Assembly (NCBI GenBank): GCA_963615055.1
Contig: CAVEFO010000009.1
Coordinates: 1 to 40,164, forward strand
Source: UBA1822 sp963615055
GTDB taxonomy: Bacteria > Bacillota > Negativicutes > Veillonellales > Dialisteraceae
Direction of reading: 5' to 3'
Length of the DNA stretch: 40,164 bases
Shown: in pieces, positions 24,315 through 32,082 of the stretch
How the letters are laid out: each line of letters begins with the position of its first letter
Position numbering within the stretch: position 1 is the stretch's first letter
The notes under the pieces: generated by a model
The model's database searches: none
What the model saw: only the letters and a program-made list of their open reading frames with translations
Told to the model about the DNA's origin: nothing
Program-made: the position numbers and the translations under genes

Positions 24315-24695
24315 TTATTCCTTAATCACACTGACGATTTTGTCCGCGACGGTCGCCGTCGTCAGTGAAAGTAAGCCCGCTAAAAATCCCAATACGCCAA
24401 GTCCCATGCAAAGCGCCGCTATGACGCATCCCGCGATTTCCAAAAAAAGACGAAATCCGGTGTAGCCGACGAGCTTGGTTCCGATTTCGTCCCCGGCCCG
24501 TCCTTGGGTTTGCCATTTTCTGTATTTTGCTCTCAAAAAGAAGAGAAACCCGTATTGAAAAAGTGTCCCGGCCAAAGCGCCCGCCGCAAATGTCCAGCCC
24601 CAATAAAAGGCAACGGCCGCCGCCGCAAGACCCAGAATCGCCGTCCATCGGAGAATCCGCGTGGCATAGTTCGGAAAGTCCAAATCGTAGACCAT
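24315..24695 (-). CDS. atpI: ATP synthase subunit I (AtpI)
   Basis: A 126-residue protein with about four membrane helices (ILRWTAILGLAAAAVAFYWG and three more). It matches the small AtpI proteins encoded just before atpB, which help assemble the c ring. Its ATG overlaps the atpZ stop by one base (TAATG). Confidence 0.85.
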   Translation of the reverse strand: MVYDLDFPNYATRILRWTAILGLAAAAVAFYWGWTFAAGALAGTLFQYGFLFFLRAKYRKWQTQGRAGDEIGTKLVGYTGFRLFLEIAGCVIAALCMGLGVLGFLAGLLSLTTATVADKIVSVIKE

Positions 24696-24919
24696 TATTT
24701 CCTCAGCATTTGCTTAATGACGGACCAAATCCCCGTGATGCCGCCCAAGACGGAGCATCCGATGAGACCATAGGGACCTGTCCCGAACCATTCGTCTACA
24801 TACAGCCCCGCCCAGACACAAAGCCCGATGGTGACGAGGATCGTCAGACCGGCGCCGGAGGCAATCGCCGCGCTGCGAAGAGGATTCCAATCGTCCTCTT
24901 TCTTTTGCGAAGGATGCAT
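24695..24919 (-). CDS. atpZ: AtpZ/AtpR-like small membrane protein
   Basis: A 74-residue protein with two membrane helices separated by VDEWFGTGPY, the hallmark of AtpZ (F0F1-ATPase subunit, putative Ca2+/Mg2+ transporter) proteins. They form a pair with AtpI in many Firmicutes and aid ATP synthase assembly or magnesium supply. The start chosen is ATG 24919 (MHPSQKKEDDW), preceded on the minus strand by AAAGGACGACGCC; the frame stays open to 24976 but has no family similarity there. First gene of the operon. Confidence 0.85.
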   Translation of the reverse strand: MHPSQKKEDDWNPLRSAAIASGAGLTILVTIGLCVWAGLYVDEWFGTGPYGLIGCSVLGGITGIWSVIKQMLRK

Positions 24920-25159
24920 GGCGTCGTCCTTTCTTTCCGCAAAGAAATCATCATTTTCCGCGAAAATTCGCGCCAAACGAGCGGTACGAAAATTTTAGAT
25001 TTATAAACGAAATTTGACTTGCAAAAGTCCATACCGATTTATTGTAACATAGGAAATCGCGACGCGCCATAAAATTTTATCATTTCTCATCTTTTTACAA
25101 GAAATCGATTGTGCAGGGAAAGGGCCTGCGCCGTCGTCAATGGCGTCCTTCGCGCGTTC

Positions 25160-26293
25160 TTATCGTTTGACGATGAAGCGATCGGGCAAGTCGTGACCGC
25201 ACAGAATCCGCTCGACGATCCGTTTTGCGGCAAGGCCGTCTCCGTAAGGATTCACGGCTTCGGCCATTTTTTTGTACGCGGCCTCATCTGTCAAAAGTTC
25301 GTAGGCTGCGCGATACACCGTTTCCTCATCCGTCCCGACGAGTTTCACCGTGCCGGCGGCGACGGCTTCCGGCCGCTCGGTCGTATCGCGAAGGACGAGC
25401 ACCGGTTTCCCCAGACTCGGCGCTTCTTCCTGAATGCCGCCCGAATCGGTCAGGACGATGGCCGAGCGCGCCATGAGATTCGTAAATTCTTCGTATTCCA
25501 TCGGCTCGACGAGATGAACGGACGGATGGCCTTCCAGTTCTTCGGCGACGGCTTCGCGCACGAGGGGATTTAGGTGGACGGGAAATACAATTTCCGTGTC
25601 CGGCACGGTATCGACGAGGCGGCGCAGCGCACGGTAGACGTGGTGCATGGGGCCGCCCAGATTTTCGCGGCGGTGCGTCGTGACGAGAATGATGCGTTTG
25701 TGCGCCTCCAGCGCTTCGATCTCTTTGTCCGCAAAAGTATAATGGTCTTTCACGGTCGCCAGAAGCGCATCGATGACAGTATTTCCCGTCACATAGATTC
25801 TGTCGGGATTTTTGTGCTCGGCAAGCAAATTTTGCCGCGCGGTCTCCGTCGGCGCAAAGTGGTAATCGGCTAAGATGCCCGTGAGCTGGCGATTCGCTTC
25901 TTCGGGGTAGGGGGAGAAGAGATTGCCGGTGCGAAGGCCCGCCTCCACATGACCGACGGGAATTTGTGCATAAAACGCCGCGAGCGCCGCCGTGAAGGTT
26001 GTCGTCGTGTCGCCGTGGACGAGGACGAGATCCGGTTTCTCTTTTTCAAAGACTTCGCGCAGGCCGTGCAGCACGCGCTCGGTGATGTCGTAGAGCGTCT
26101 GCCCCTTCGCCATGATGTCGAGATCGTAATCGGCGACGAGGCCGAAGAGATCCATGACTTGATCAAGCATTTCCCGATGCTGCGCCGTGATGCAAATTTT
26201 CGTCACAACTTCCGGATGTTTTTTGAGTTCTTGGACGACGGGCGCCATTTTAATCGCCTCGGGCCGCGTCCCGAAGACCGTCATGATATTCAC
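25160..26293 (-). CDS. wecB: UDP-N-acetylglucosamine 2-epimerase (non-hydrolysing)
   Basis: A 377-residue GT-B-fold enzyme that interconverts UDP-GlcNAc and UDP-ManNAc for surface polysaccharides. The opening IMTVFGTRPEAIKMAPVV is canonical. THRRENLGGPM and DSGGIQEEAPSLGKPVLVLR with TTERPE are the active-site regions. The start is taken as GTG 26293 because AAGGAGG precedes it by seven bases; a GTG start is common for this family. It follows wecA by 36 bases, probably as one operon. Confidence 0.95.
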   Translation of the reverse strand: MNIMTVFGTRPEAIKMAPVVQELKKHPEVVTKICITAQHREMLDQVMDLFGLVADYDLDIMAKGQTLYDITERVLHGLREVFEKEKPDLVLVHGDTTTTFTAALAAFYAQIPVGHVEAGLRTGNLFSPYPEEANRQLTGILADYHFAPTETARQNLLAEHKNPDRIYVTGNTVIDALLATVKDHYTFADKEIEALEAHKRIILVTTHRRENLGGPMHHVYRALRRLVDTVPDTEIVFPVHLNPLVREAVAEELEGHPSVHLVEPMEYEEFTNLMARSAIVLTDSGGIQEEAPSLGKPVLVLRDTTERPEAVAAGTVKLVGTDEETVYRAAYELLTDEAAYKKMAEAVNPYGDGLAAKRIVERILCGHDLPDRFIVKR

Positions 26294-26329
26294 GGAAATT
26301 CCTCCTTTTCGCACGAAAAAAGGGTGCCG

Positions 26330-27352
26330 TCATTTCCCTTCCGACAGGACGCCCAATTTACGCGCCCACAGCAGGAAAATAACGAGCACCGCTAAAATGA
26401 CAATCATTCCGACAATGAGATTCAAATGAATGATGAGCAAAGCGGCCGCGCAGAAAAAAGCCGTCAGCGCGTACATGACGAGCACGACTTCTTTCTGGTC
26501 GAGACCGAGGGCCAGCAAACGATGATGCAAATGGCGTTTATCCGCCGAAAAAACGGGCACGCCCGCCTGTTTCCGACGCGCAATCGCCATGAAAGTATCC
26601 ATAATCGGCACGGAAAGCGCGATAAGCGGCACAATGAGAACCACGACCGTCGCAGTCTTCATCTGCCCTAAGACCGACACGCCGGCGATGAGATAGCCCA
26701 AAAGCATCGAGCCTGTATCGCCCATGAAAATTTTCGCGGGATTGAAATTGTATTGCAAAAACGCGAGCGCCGAGCCCGCCATCGCGACCATGGCCGCCGC
26801 GCAAATCCATTGCCCCATTTGGAAGGACAAAAAAGAAATCGCAATCGAAGCAATCGCGGCAATCCCCGCTGCCAGCCCGTCGAGCCCGTCGATCAGATTC
26901 ACCGTATTCACAAAGCCGATGATCCAGAAAATCGTGAGCGGCACGGACACCCACGCCGGCAAATAGAAATAACCGAGCATCGGCAGCTGAAACCAATCGA
27001 CACGAATGCCGAAGCCGATAACGAAAATCGCCGCCGCGATGATTTGTCCCAAAAGTTTCACCTTCGGCGGCAGGGAAAACCGATCGTCCAGCACGCCGAC
27101 GACAATCAGAAACGTCGCACCGGCACAAAGCCCGCGCATCCCCATATCGTCAAATCCGACCGTCAGGGCAATCGAAAGAATAAAGCCGGCATAAATCGCA
27201 AGCCCGCCGAGCCGCGGCACGAGCCCATGATGGACCTTCCGCGCGTCCGGCCGATCGATGGCCCCGATCCGGACCGCCAATTTTTTCACGAGCGGCGTCA
27301 AAAGAAATGTGACCAAAAAAGCCGCCATGAAGGTATATGCATACGCAAACAA
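26330..27352 (-). CDS. wecA: Undecaprenyl-phosphate GlcNAc-1-phosphate transferase (WecA/TagO type)
   Basis: About 340 residues and ten or eleven membrane helices of the MraY-like family. It transfers GlcNAc-1-phosphate to undecaprenyl phosphate, the first step of O-antigen-like or other surface polysaccharide synthesis. Catalytic motifs are intact: VGVLDDRFSLPPK, NTVNLIDGLDGLAAG, IFMGDTGSMLLG and KRHLHHRLL. Start choice is uncertain: TTG 27352 has GGAGG seven bases upstream; GTG 27382 gives ten extra residues without such a site; ATG at residue 9 of the TTG form is another option. wecB follows directly. Confidence 0.93.
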   Translation of the reverse strand: MFAYAYTFMAAFLVTFLLTPLVKKLAVRIGAIDRPDARKVHHGLVPRLGGLAIYAGFILSIALTVGFDDMGMRGLCAGATFLIVVGVLDDRFSLPPKVKLLGQIIAAAIFVIGFGIRVDWFQLPMLGYFYLPAWVSVPLTIFWIIGFVNTVNLIDGLDGLAAGIAAIASIAISFLSFQMGQWICAAAMVAMAGSALAFLQYNFNPAKIFMGDTGSMLLGYLIAGVSVLGQMKTATVVVLIVPLIALSVPIMDTFMAIARRKQAGVPVFSADKRHLHHRLLALGLDQKEVVLVMYALTAFFCAAALLIIHLNLIVGMIVILAVLVIFLLWARKLGVLSEGK

Positions 27353-27455
27353 AACGAATCCTCCGCATCCGAAAAACGGCACGTCAAAAGAAATGACGTT
27401 TTTCTGTCGGTATTATTGTATCATAAAATTCAGAATTGAGGGGCAAAAGGGAAAC

Positions 27456-27762
27456 CGTTGGCCGTTATCCGTTTACCGTTTACCGTGTCTCACACAGAGG
27501 TGGAGGCTTGATGGGGGCTTGAGGGCTATGAGCCGTTTGGGTGTCCTTTTTCATTCTTACTTTTCGGGCAAGGCTTGATGGGGGCTTGATGGCGGCGAAT
27601 CGTTTCGGCGTCCTTTTTTCGTTTTTGCTTTTCGGGCAAGGCTTGAAAAGCTTGAGGGCGGTGAATCGATTTGGCAGCAAACAAAAAAGCTTGATGGGAA
27701 AGAATGATCTCATCAAGCTTTTCGCCTCACAAGGAGGCACGGTTCACGGATAACGGACAACG
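27456..27762. repeat. Bipartite GGCTTGA/CAAGCC repeat, locus 2, left part
   Basis: A 17-bp inverted repeat with one mismatch bounds the segment: CGTTGGCCGTTATCCGT (27456-27472) and ACGGATAACGGACAACG (27746-27762). Inside are three tandem diverged units of 67-68 bases starting at 27505, 27572 and 27640, each opening with paired GGCTTG motifs 9-11 bases apart. The last part contains a perfect 12-bp stem (AAAAGCTTGATG with CATCAAGCTTTT, about 27686-27723). The unit design matches 5691-5890. No gene is present. Confidence 0.8.
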
Positions 27763-27785
27763 AACAGCACCGCTATGTTCGCTTT

Positions 27786-27930
27786 CAAGCCTCATCAAGC
27801 CCTTTCAAACCCTTTCAAACCCTTTCAAACCCTTTTAAGCCCTTTCAAGCCTTTTCAAGCCCTTTCAAGCCCTTTCAAGCCTTTTCAAGCCTTTTCAAGC
27901 CCTTTCAAGCCTCATCAAGCCGCTGCAAGC
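27786..27930. repeat. Tandem 10-bp repeat array, 15 units (consensus CAAGCCYTTT)
   Basis: CAAGC or a one-base variant recurs exactly every ten bases from 27786 to 27926, fifteen times, mostly followed by CCTTT or CTTTT. Three units read CAAAC and one TAAGC; the edge units have CTCAT. The array starts 23 bases after the left part and ends nine bases before the stop of the nuclease gene, so transcripts of that gene run straight into it. An apparent reading frame across it is a by-product of the repeat. Confidence 0.95.
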
Positions 27931-27938
27931 TTTTCATC

Positions 27939-29654
27939 TCATTTCCCCAGTTTCTCAAAATACGTCTCCAATGCGCGGGGCAGCATTTTATTGGCCGCAA
28001 GACCGGGAGCGAGGGAGAGGAAACGGAGGCTGTAATCTTCGTCCGTCAAGGGGGGCGCTTCGCGGGGAAAGATCGCCCAGACTTCTTTGACGGGGCGAAT
28101 ATTTCTGAGGGAATCCGTCTCCGAGAGATCGCGATAGAATTTCGTATTCATATCGCGATACGCATTAAATTGCGCCCGGAGCCGCGCACTGACGGTCTCG
28201 TCCTGCCAGAGGCGATAGATGTCGCGATACTTGAAATCGACGATCAAAGAGCCGTCGTAAATCTCGCTGCGGTAGTGATCGATGCGAAGGTCCGGGCGTC
28301 GGTGCCACGCATTCGTATACAGCGGCGCCGTTTCCCGATTCGTCGCGGCCGCCGTCGTCGGAATGTCCGCATCGTAGACCATCCGGACCCGTTCATCGCC
28401 GCGCGTCATGACAATCACGGCGCCGGGCTCCAGACTTTCCAACAGATATTGTCCGCCCTCGGCACGCACCGCCGGGCCGTTTTCCGTCTGCCAACCGTTT
28501 TGCGAAAACGCTTTGACAAAGGTCAAAACGCACCAAAGTTCATAGAGCTTGTCCGTACGTTTCCATTGAAAGCGATAGAAAGAGGAAACGGAAAGGCTGT
28601 CCTCCGGGTGACGCAGATTTTCATAGAGGCGATAGAGCACGGCATAGCGGGGATCGCGCGCCAGCGTCATGTCGGGCAAAAGAAGGGGGAGGGGATCCGT
28701 CTCGCGATACCACGGCGCATCGGCCGCGGCACGAATGGCATTTTGCAAGCGCTCGGCTTCTTTTCGGTAATCAGAAAAACGCCGCATTTCGCCCTCGCGC
28801 ATACGATATTGATAGCCGCCCTGTTCGCGGTATTGTCGCTCGCTTTCCTGCACCTCGGCCGTTTTCGCCATTCGCCCGGCCGTGCTGTCCGTAAAATCCG
28901 AAAGAGAGCGCGAAAGCTGCAAGAGGAGCGTCTTCACAAAGCGATTTTCCGCGACATTCCACGTCGTCTCGACCGTCGTGACATAGGAGAAAGGGGACAA
29001 ATCGCCGATCCGATTTTGCAGCGGACGACTGTGCGGCTCTTCCTTTCTGACCGACAGGCGGGGGACACGCTTCGTCTTCATCGCAATCCGGCTGTTTGCC
29101 GAACGGGAAAGCTCCCGCAAAACGTGAATGACGCGCTCGGCCATATCGTGAATGATGTAGAAACGGAGAAGCAGCGCGCTGTCCGCGTCGTTTCCGAAAA
29201 GGCCGCCGATATGAAGGCTGCGCTTCATAAAATCAAAAGACAGGTGTCGGATTTCTTCCGTGAGTTCATCGCGCATCGCCGTCCATTGCCGCTTTTCCAG
29301 ATAGCGCGGCACGATTTCGATGAGCGCATACCACGCGCGGCCGCCGCCTTCGACGGTGAGCACGTAATAGCCGGGGACGAGCGGGAAATTTTTCGCTTCA
29401 AAAAGTGTTTGCCAGCCCGCACGCGGAGAAAGGTACGGCGCCGCCTCGCCCGCATGGCCCGCGATGACGTCCATCCCGTCCATCGTGAGACGAAAATCGG
29501 CAGGCGCGCGAAAACTGACGGAAATATCTTGGTTCTCCGCCATCGAAAGCGCACGAAAACGACCGGAGGCCAGCTCCTCCGACCGTTTCGCATATTTCGC
29601 CGGGCTCCGCACGCCTTCTCTCGTGCGAAACGCAAGCTCAAATGGTGTAGTCAT
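27939..29654 (-). CDS. McrC-like protein: DUF2357 plus PD-(D/E)XK nuclease
   Basis: A 571-residue protein. The N-terminal two-thirds look like the DUF2357 family found with McrB-type ATPases. Near residues 455-475 a PD-(D/E)XK nuclease core is visible: RPDLRID, then SLIVDFKYR, giving P-D...D-x-K. The start is ATG 29654, inside the end of the ATPase gene (17-base overlap), so the two are translationally coupled. By analogy with McrBC the pair would form an NTP-driven, modification- or structure-dependent nuclease, i.e. a probable defence system. No methyltransferase is nearby. Function is inferred. Confidence 0.8.
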   Translation of the reverse strand: MTTPFELAFRTREGVRSPAKYAKRSEELASGRFRALSMAENQDISVSFRAPADFRLTMDGMDVIAGHAGEAAPYLSPRAGWQTLFEAKNFPLVPGYYVLTVEGGGRAWYALIEIVPRYLEKRQWTAMRDELTEEIRHLSFDFMKRSLHIGGLFGNDADSALLLRFYIIHDMAERVIHVLRELSRSANSRIAMKTKRVPRLSVRKEEPHSRPLQNRIGDLSPFSYVTTVETTWNVAENRFVKTLLLQLSRSLSDFTDSTAGRMAKTAEVQESERQYREQGGYQYRMREGEMRRFSDYRKEAERLQNAIRAAADAPWYRETDPLPLLLPDMTLARDPRYAVLYRLYENLRHPEDSLSVSSFYRFQWKRTDKLYELWCVLTFVKAFSQNGWQTENGPAVRAEGGQYLLESLEPGAVIVMTRGDERVRMVYDADIPTTAAATNRETAPLYTNAWHRRPDLRIDHYRSEIYDGSLIVDFKYRDIYRLWQDETVSARLRAQFNAYRDMNTKFYRDLSETDSLRNIRPVKEVWAIFPREAPPLTDEDYSLRFLSLAPGLAANKMLPRALETYFEKLGK

Positions 29655-31602
29655 ACAGCTTGAGTTCTTTCGCTTTGCGGACGAGCATCGCGCGGGCCGC
29701 CTCGAATGCGGCCAACTCGCTGTGCCGCGCCAAAAGTGCCTCCAAGGCACCCGTCAGATTTCCTTTCTCGTCCAAAGAAACCAACGCTTTCAGCTGCTCC
29801 GCGGAGCCGCGCAATTTCGTCAGGACGCGCTGCACGAGTTGCTTATCAAAGGCTTCGGCGCGAGAAATGCCGCTGCCGTCGGGAATATTTTCCAAATAGC
29901 TTCCGATCTGCCGCACCACGCGGAATCCGATCGCGCTGACGCCGCCGTTTTCCAAAAGCAGCGCGTTCAAATCATCAAAAAACCCGAGTTCTTCGGCCGA
30001 AAGGGCAATGCTCGCGCCTTCCTTCCGAAATCCCGCATAGGTCTTTGCCGAAATTTCCTCTTGCGGTGCCGCCTCCTTCGGGACGAGACCCGCCAAATCC
30101 CGGAAACGTCCGGGGCGCAGCGTGATCACATTCGCCCGATCCAAAATTTTATCGGAAAAATGATACGTGGATTCATCCACATTGATTGTGCCGGTGAAAA
30201 TGACATTCGACCCGATGTGGATTTCCGGCGGATAGACGGGGCTGTTGTAAATGCGGGAGGCGAGCGCCGGGTTGTAGAGGCGAATGACGGTCTCTTTGTC
30301 GTTTTCCAGCGCGGAAATAAATTGCGCGAAATAATGCTCGGCACGGGCCAAATTCATTTCGTCGAAGCAGACGATGTAGAGCTTTTCCGGATGCTTTTCC
30401 GCCGCAATCAACAGCTCCGTGAGACCTGTATCGGCCGGACGGTACGTCATATTTTTCATATCGAGATAGCCGAGCACATCGCTGTCATCCATCCACGAGG
30501 GGCGCACGGCCGGCATGGCCAGCTGCTCCGCCGCCAAGCCCAGCGCCTCCGCATAGAGCCGAATGAGCGCGGATTTCCCCGTGCCGCTCATGCCGGCCAA
30601 AATCGTGAGCCGCGCCGTCTTGGCGGCAATATGGAAATTCAACAAATCTTTTTCATCGTACAGAAGCGCTTTTTCTTTCGCCAGCGCAAAGAAACGACGC
30701 AAAAATTCGTCTTCCGCCAAATCTTTTTTCGGGACCGGCATGGCCTTTACCGCTGTTTCCTCGGCGGCAACCGACGCCGCTTCCTCTGCGACCGTCACCA
30801 CCTCCGGCACCGATTGGAAACCGCCTTCCGAAAGGGGGAGAGCCTCTTCGCGAAGCGCGGCCAAAACATCTTTTGTCGCAAAAAACAGCGGCGCTTCGTC
30901 ACAGAACAGAGTCCGATTCGCCATCTCGCCGCCTTTTTTCAGATAGGTATACGAAAGATCGCCCGTCGTCGCAAAATACGCGCCGCCTTCCGAAAGCTCC
31001 GTCGCATCGAATCCGTCTTTTTCCGTCGGCATGCACAGCAGCATTTTTTCTTCGCCGTCCGCCGCGTCCCGATAGCGCGCCGCGACCATGGGGGTATATT
31101 GCTTTTGATTCCAATATCGTTTGGACAGCCCCGGAAGCGGTTTCCCCTCCGCCAAAAATTGTACGAAACGATTGATGTCCCCGGCCAAAATCAGGCTCTC
31201 CCGCAGATTGAAAATCGGCACGGGAAAATAAAACGCCCCCTCTTCCGCGACAGCCGGCGCCGTTTCCTTGTGCAACTCTTCCAGCACATAATAGCGATTG
31301 TTCCGAAGCGCCGGCGTGAAGCTCACAAACGATCCCGTCCAATCGCGGCGAAGCGCCTCTTCAGCCTCTTTTTCCGACGAAAACGCATTGGTGTCGTAGC
31401 CGATGCGGCTCATAAAACCGGTGAATCCGATCGAAAGCGCCCCTTCATACCCGGCCGGAACCGGGGACAGCGGCTCGACAAAAAAACGGAAATCCTGTCC
31501 GCCCGACGTGGGAAACGAACTTTTAATGCCTTCTTTGATGCACCCCAGGACTTTTCCGTCCTCGGCGCGATACGTCGTCATAAAATTTGAATTGTAATAC
31601 AT
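29638..31602 (-). CDS. McrB-like AAA+ ATPase
   Basis: A 654-residue protein. Residues 1-320 form a variable N-terminal region with no domain I recognise, which would be the target-recognition part. It is followed by a low-complexity A/E/V linker (about 265-295). The AAA+ domain has Walker A GMSGTGKS (337-344), Walker B IVCFDEMNLARAEHYF (about 410-425) and the sensor NVIFTGTINVDEST (about 478), the McrB-family pattern. The start was placed at ATG 31602, nine bases after GGAGAGG; a TTG two codons earlier is possible. It overlaps the nuclease gene downstream and is preceded by a hairpin. Confidence 0.82.
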   Translation of the reverse strand: MYYNSNFMTTYRAEDGKVLGCIKEGIKSSFPTSGGQDFRFFVEPLSPVPAGYEGALSIGFTGFMSRIGYDTNAFSSEKEAEEALRRDWTGSFVSFTPALRNNRYYVLEELHKETAPAVAEEGAFYFPVPIFNLRESLILAGDINRFVQFLAEGKPLPGLSKRYWNQKQYTPMVAARYRDAADGEEKMLLCMPTEKDGFDATELSEGGAYFATTGDLSYTYLKKGGEMANRTLFCDEAPLFFATKDVLAALREEALPLSEGGFQSVPEVVTVAEEAASVAAEETAVKAMPVPKKDLAEDEFLRRFFALAKEKALLYDEKDLLNFHIAAKTARLTILAGMSGTGKSALIRLYAEALGLAAEQLAMPAVRPSWMDDSDVLGYLDMKNMTYRPADTGLTELLIAAEKHPEKLYIVCFDEMNLARAEHYFAQFISALENDKETVIRLYNPALASRIYNSPVYPPEIHIGSNVIFTGTINVDESTYHFSDKILDRANVITLRPGRFRDLAGLVPKEAAPQEEISAKTYAGFRKEGASIALSAEELGFFDDLNALLLENGGVSAIGFRVVRQIGSYLENIPDGSGISRAEAFDKQLVQRVLTKLRGSAEQLKALVSLDEKGNLTGALEALLARHSELAAFEAARAMLVRKAKELKLYDYTI

Positions 31603-31628
31603 AATCAAAAACCTCTCCTAAAATGACT

Positions 31629-31668
31629 GAGAATCCGGGCGGAATCCAAAATTTTCCGCCGCATTCTC
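31629..31668 (-). promoter_or_regulatory. Strong hairpin before the McrB-like gene
   Basis: GAGAAT (31629-31634) and GGCGGAA (31638-31644) pair with TTCCGCC (31654-31660) and ATTCTC (31663-31668). It fills the gap between the small-protein gene and the McrB-like gene. There is no long T run on the minus strand, so it is more likely a processing, attenuation or stabilising structure than a full terminator. Confidence 0.55.
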
Positions 31669-31680
31669 TCAAAAATAAAT

Positions 31681-32082
31681 TCAATCGTTCTTCCGCTTCT
31701 CTTTTTTCTCTTTTTTCTCTTTTTTCTTATTCTTCTCTTTTTTCGCTTTTTTATCCTGTTTCTTCTTCGCTTTTTTCTTTTGTTTCGCCTCCTTTTCCGC
31801 CGCTAAAAACCGGAGTACATCCTCCGCGCTCTCCGGATATCCCCACGCCGCCGAAAACGCTTCCAGCCGATAACGCAGCAGTAACTCGGCACGGCTTTCC
31901 TCCGCGCTCTCCTCCGCCGCCTGCAAAAGCGCCCGGCGCACGGCATCGGCCGACGTCAAAAGCGCCGGCAAATACCGCTCGATATCCTTTCTTTTCTTCC
32001 GATGATCCAAAGCGGCCTTGAAAATCTTCTCGTTTTCCGCAAGAATCCGCTCGACCGCCGCCATTTCCTCCGTTTCCGTCAT
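31681..32082 (-). CDS. Small helical protein with lysine-rich tail, unknown function
   Basis: A 133-residue protein. The first 95 residues look entirely helical (AAVERILAENEKIFKAAL, RYRLEAFSAAWGYPESAEDV). The last 35-40 residues are almost only K, E, Q and D. The tail is encoded by tandem-like 9-base units (CTCTTTTTT read on the plus strand), so its length may vary by slippage. The start ATG overlaps the stop of the CorC-like gene (ATGA), and the McrB-like gene follows after a hairpin. I do not recognise the family. The basic tail suggests binding to nucleic acid or to the membrane surface. Confidence 0.75.
   Translation of the reverse strand: MTETEEMAAVERILAENEKIFKAALDHRKKRKDIERYLPALLTSADAVRRALLQAAEESAEESRAELLLRYRLEAFSAAWGYPESAEDVLRFLAAEKEAKQKKKAKKKQDKKAKKEKNKKKEKKEKKEKRKND

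Noticed and set aside
27786..27930. CRISPR array
   Set aside because: The units are 10 bases in direct tandem with no unique spacers, and no cas genes are present.
27775..28035. Open frame reading PFKPFQALS-like repeats across the decamer array
   Set aside because: A 10-base repeat has a 30-base (10-residue) coding period and happens to lack stops. There is no ribosome-binding site, and the frame runs into the antisense of the nuclease gene.
29464..31590. 708-codon open frame on the plus strand opposite the McrB-like gene
   Set aside because: Arginine- and phenylalanine-rich shadow of the real gene; no ribosome-binding site or recognisable domain.
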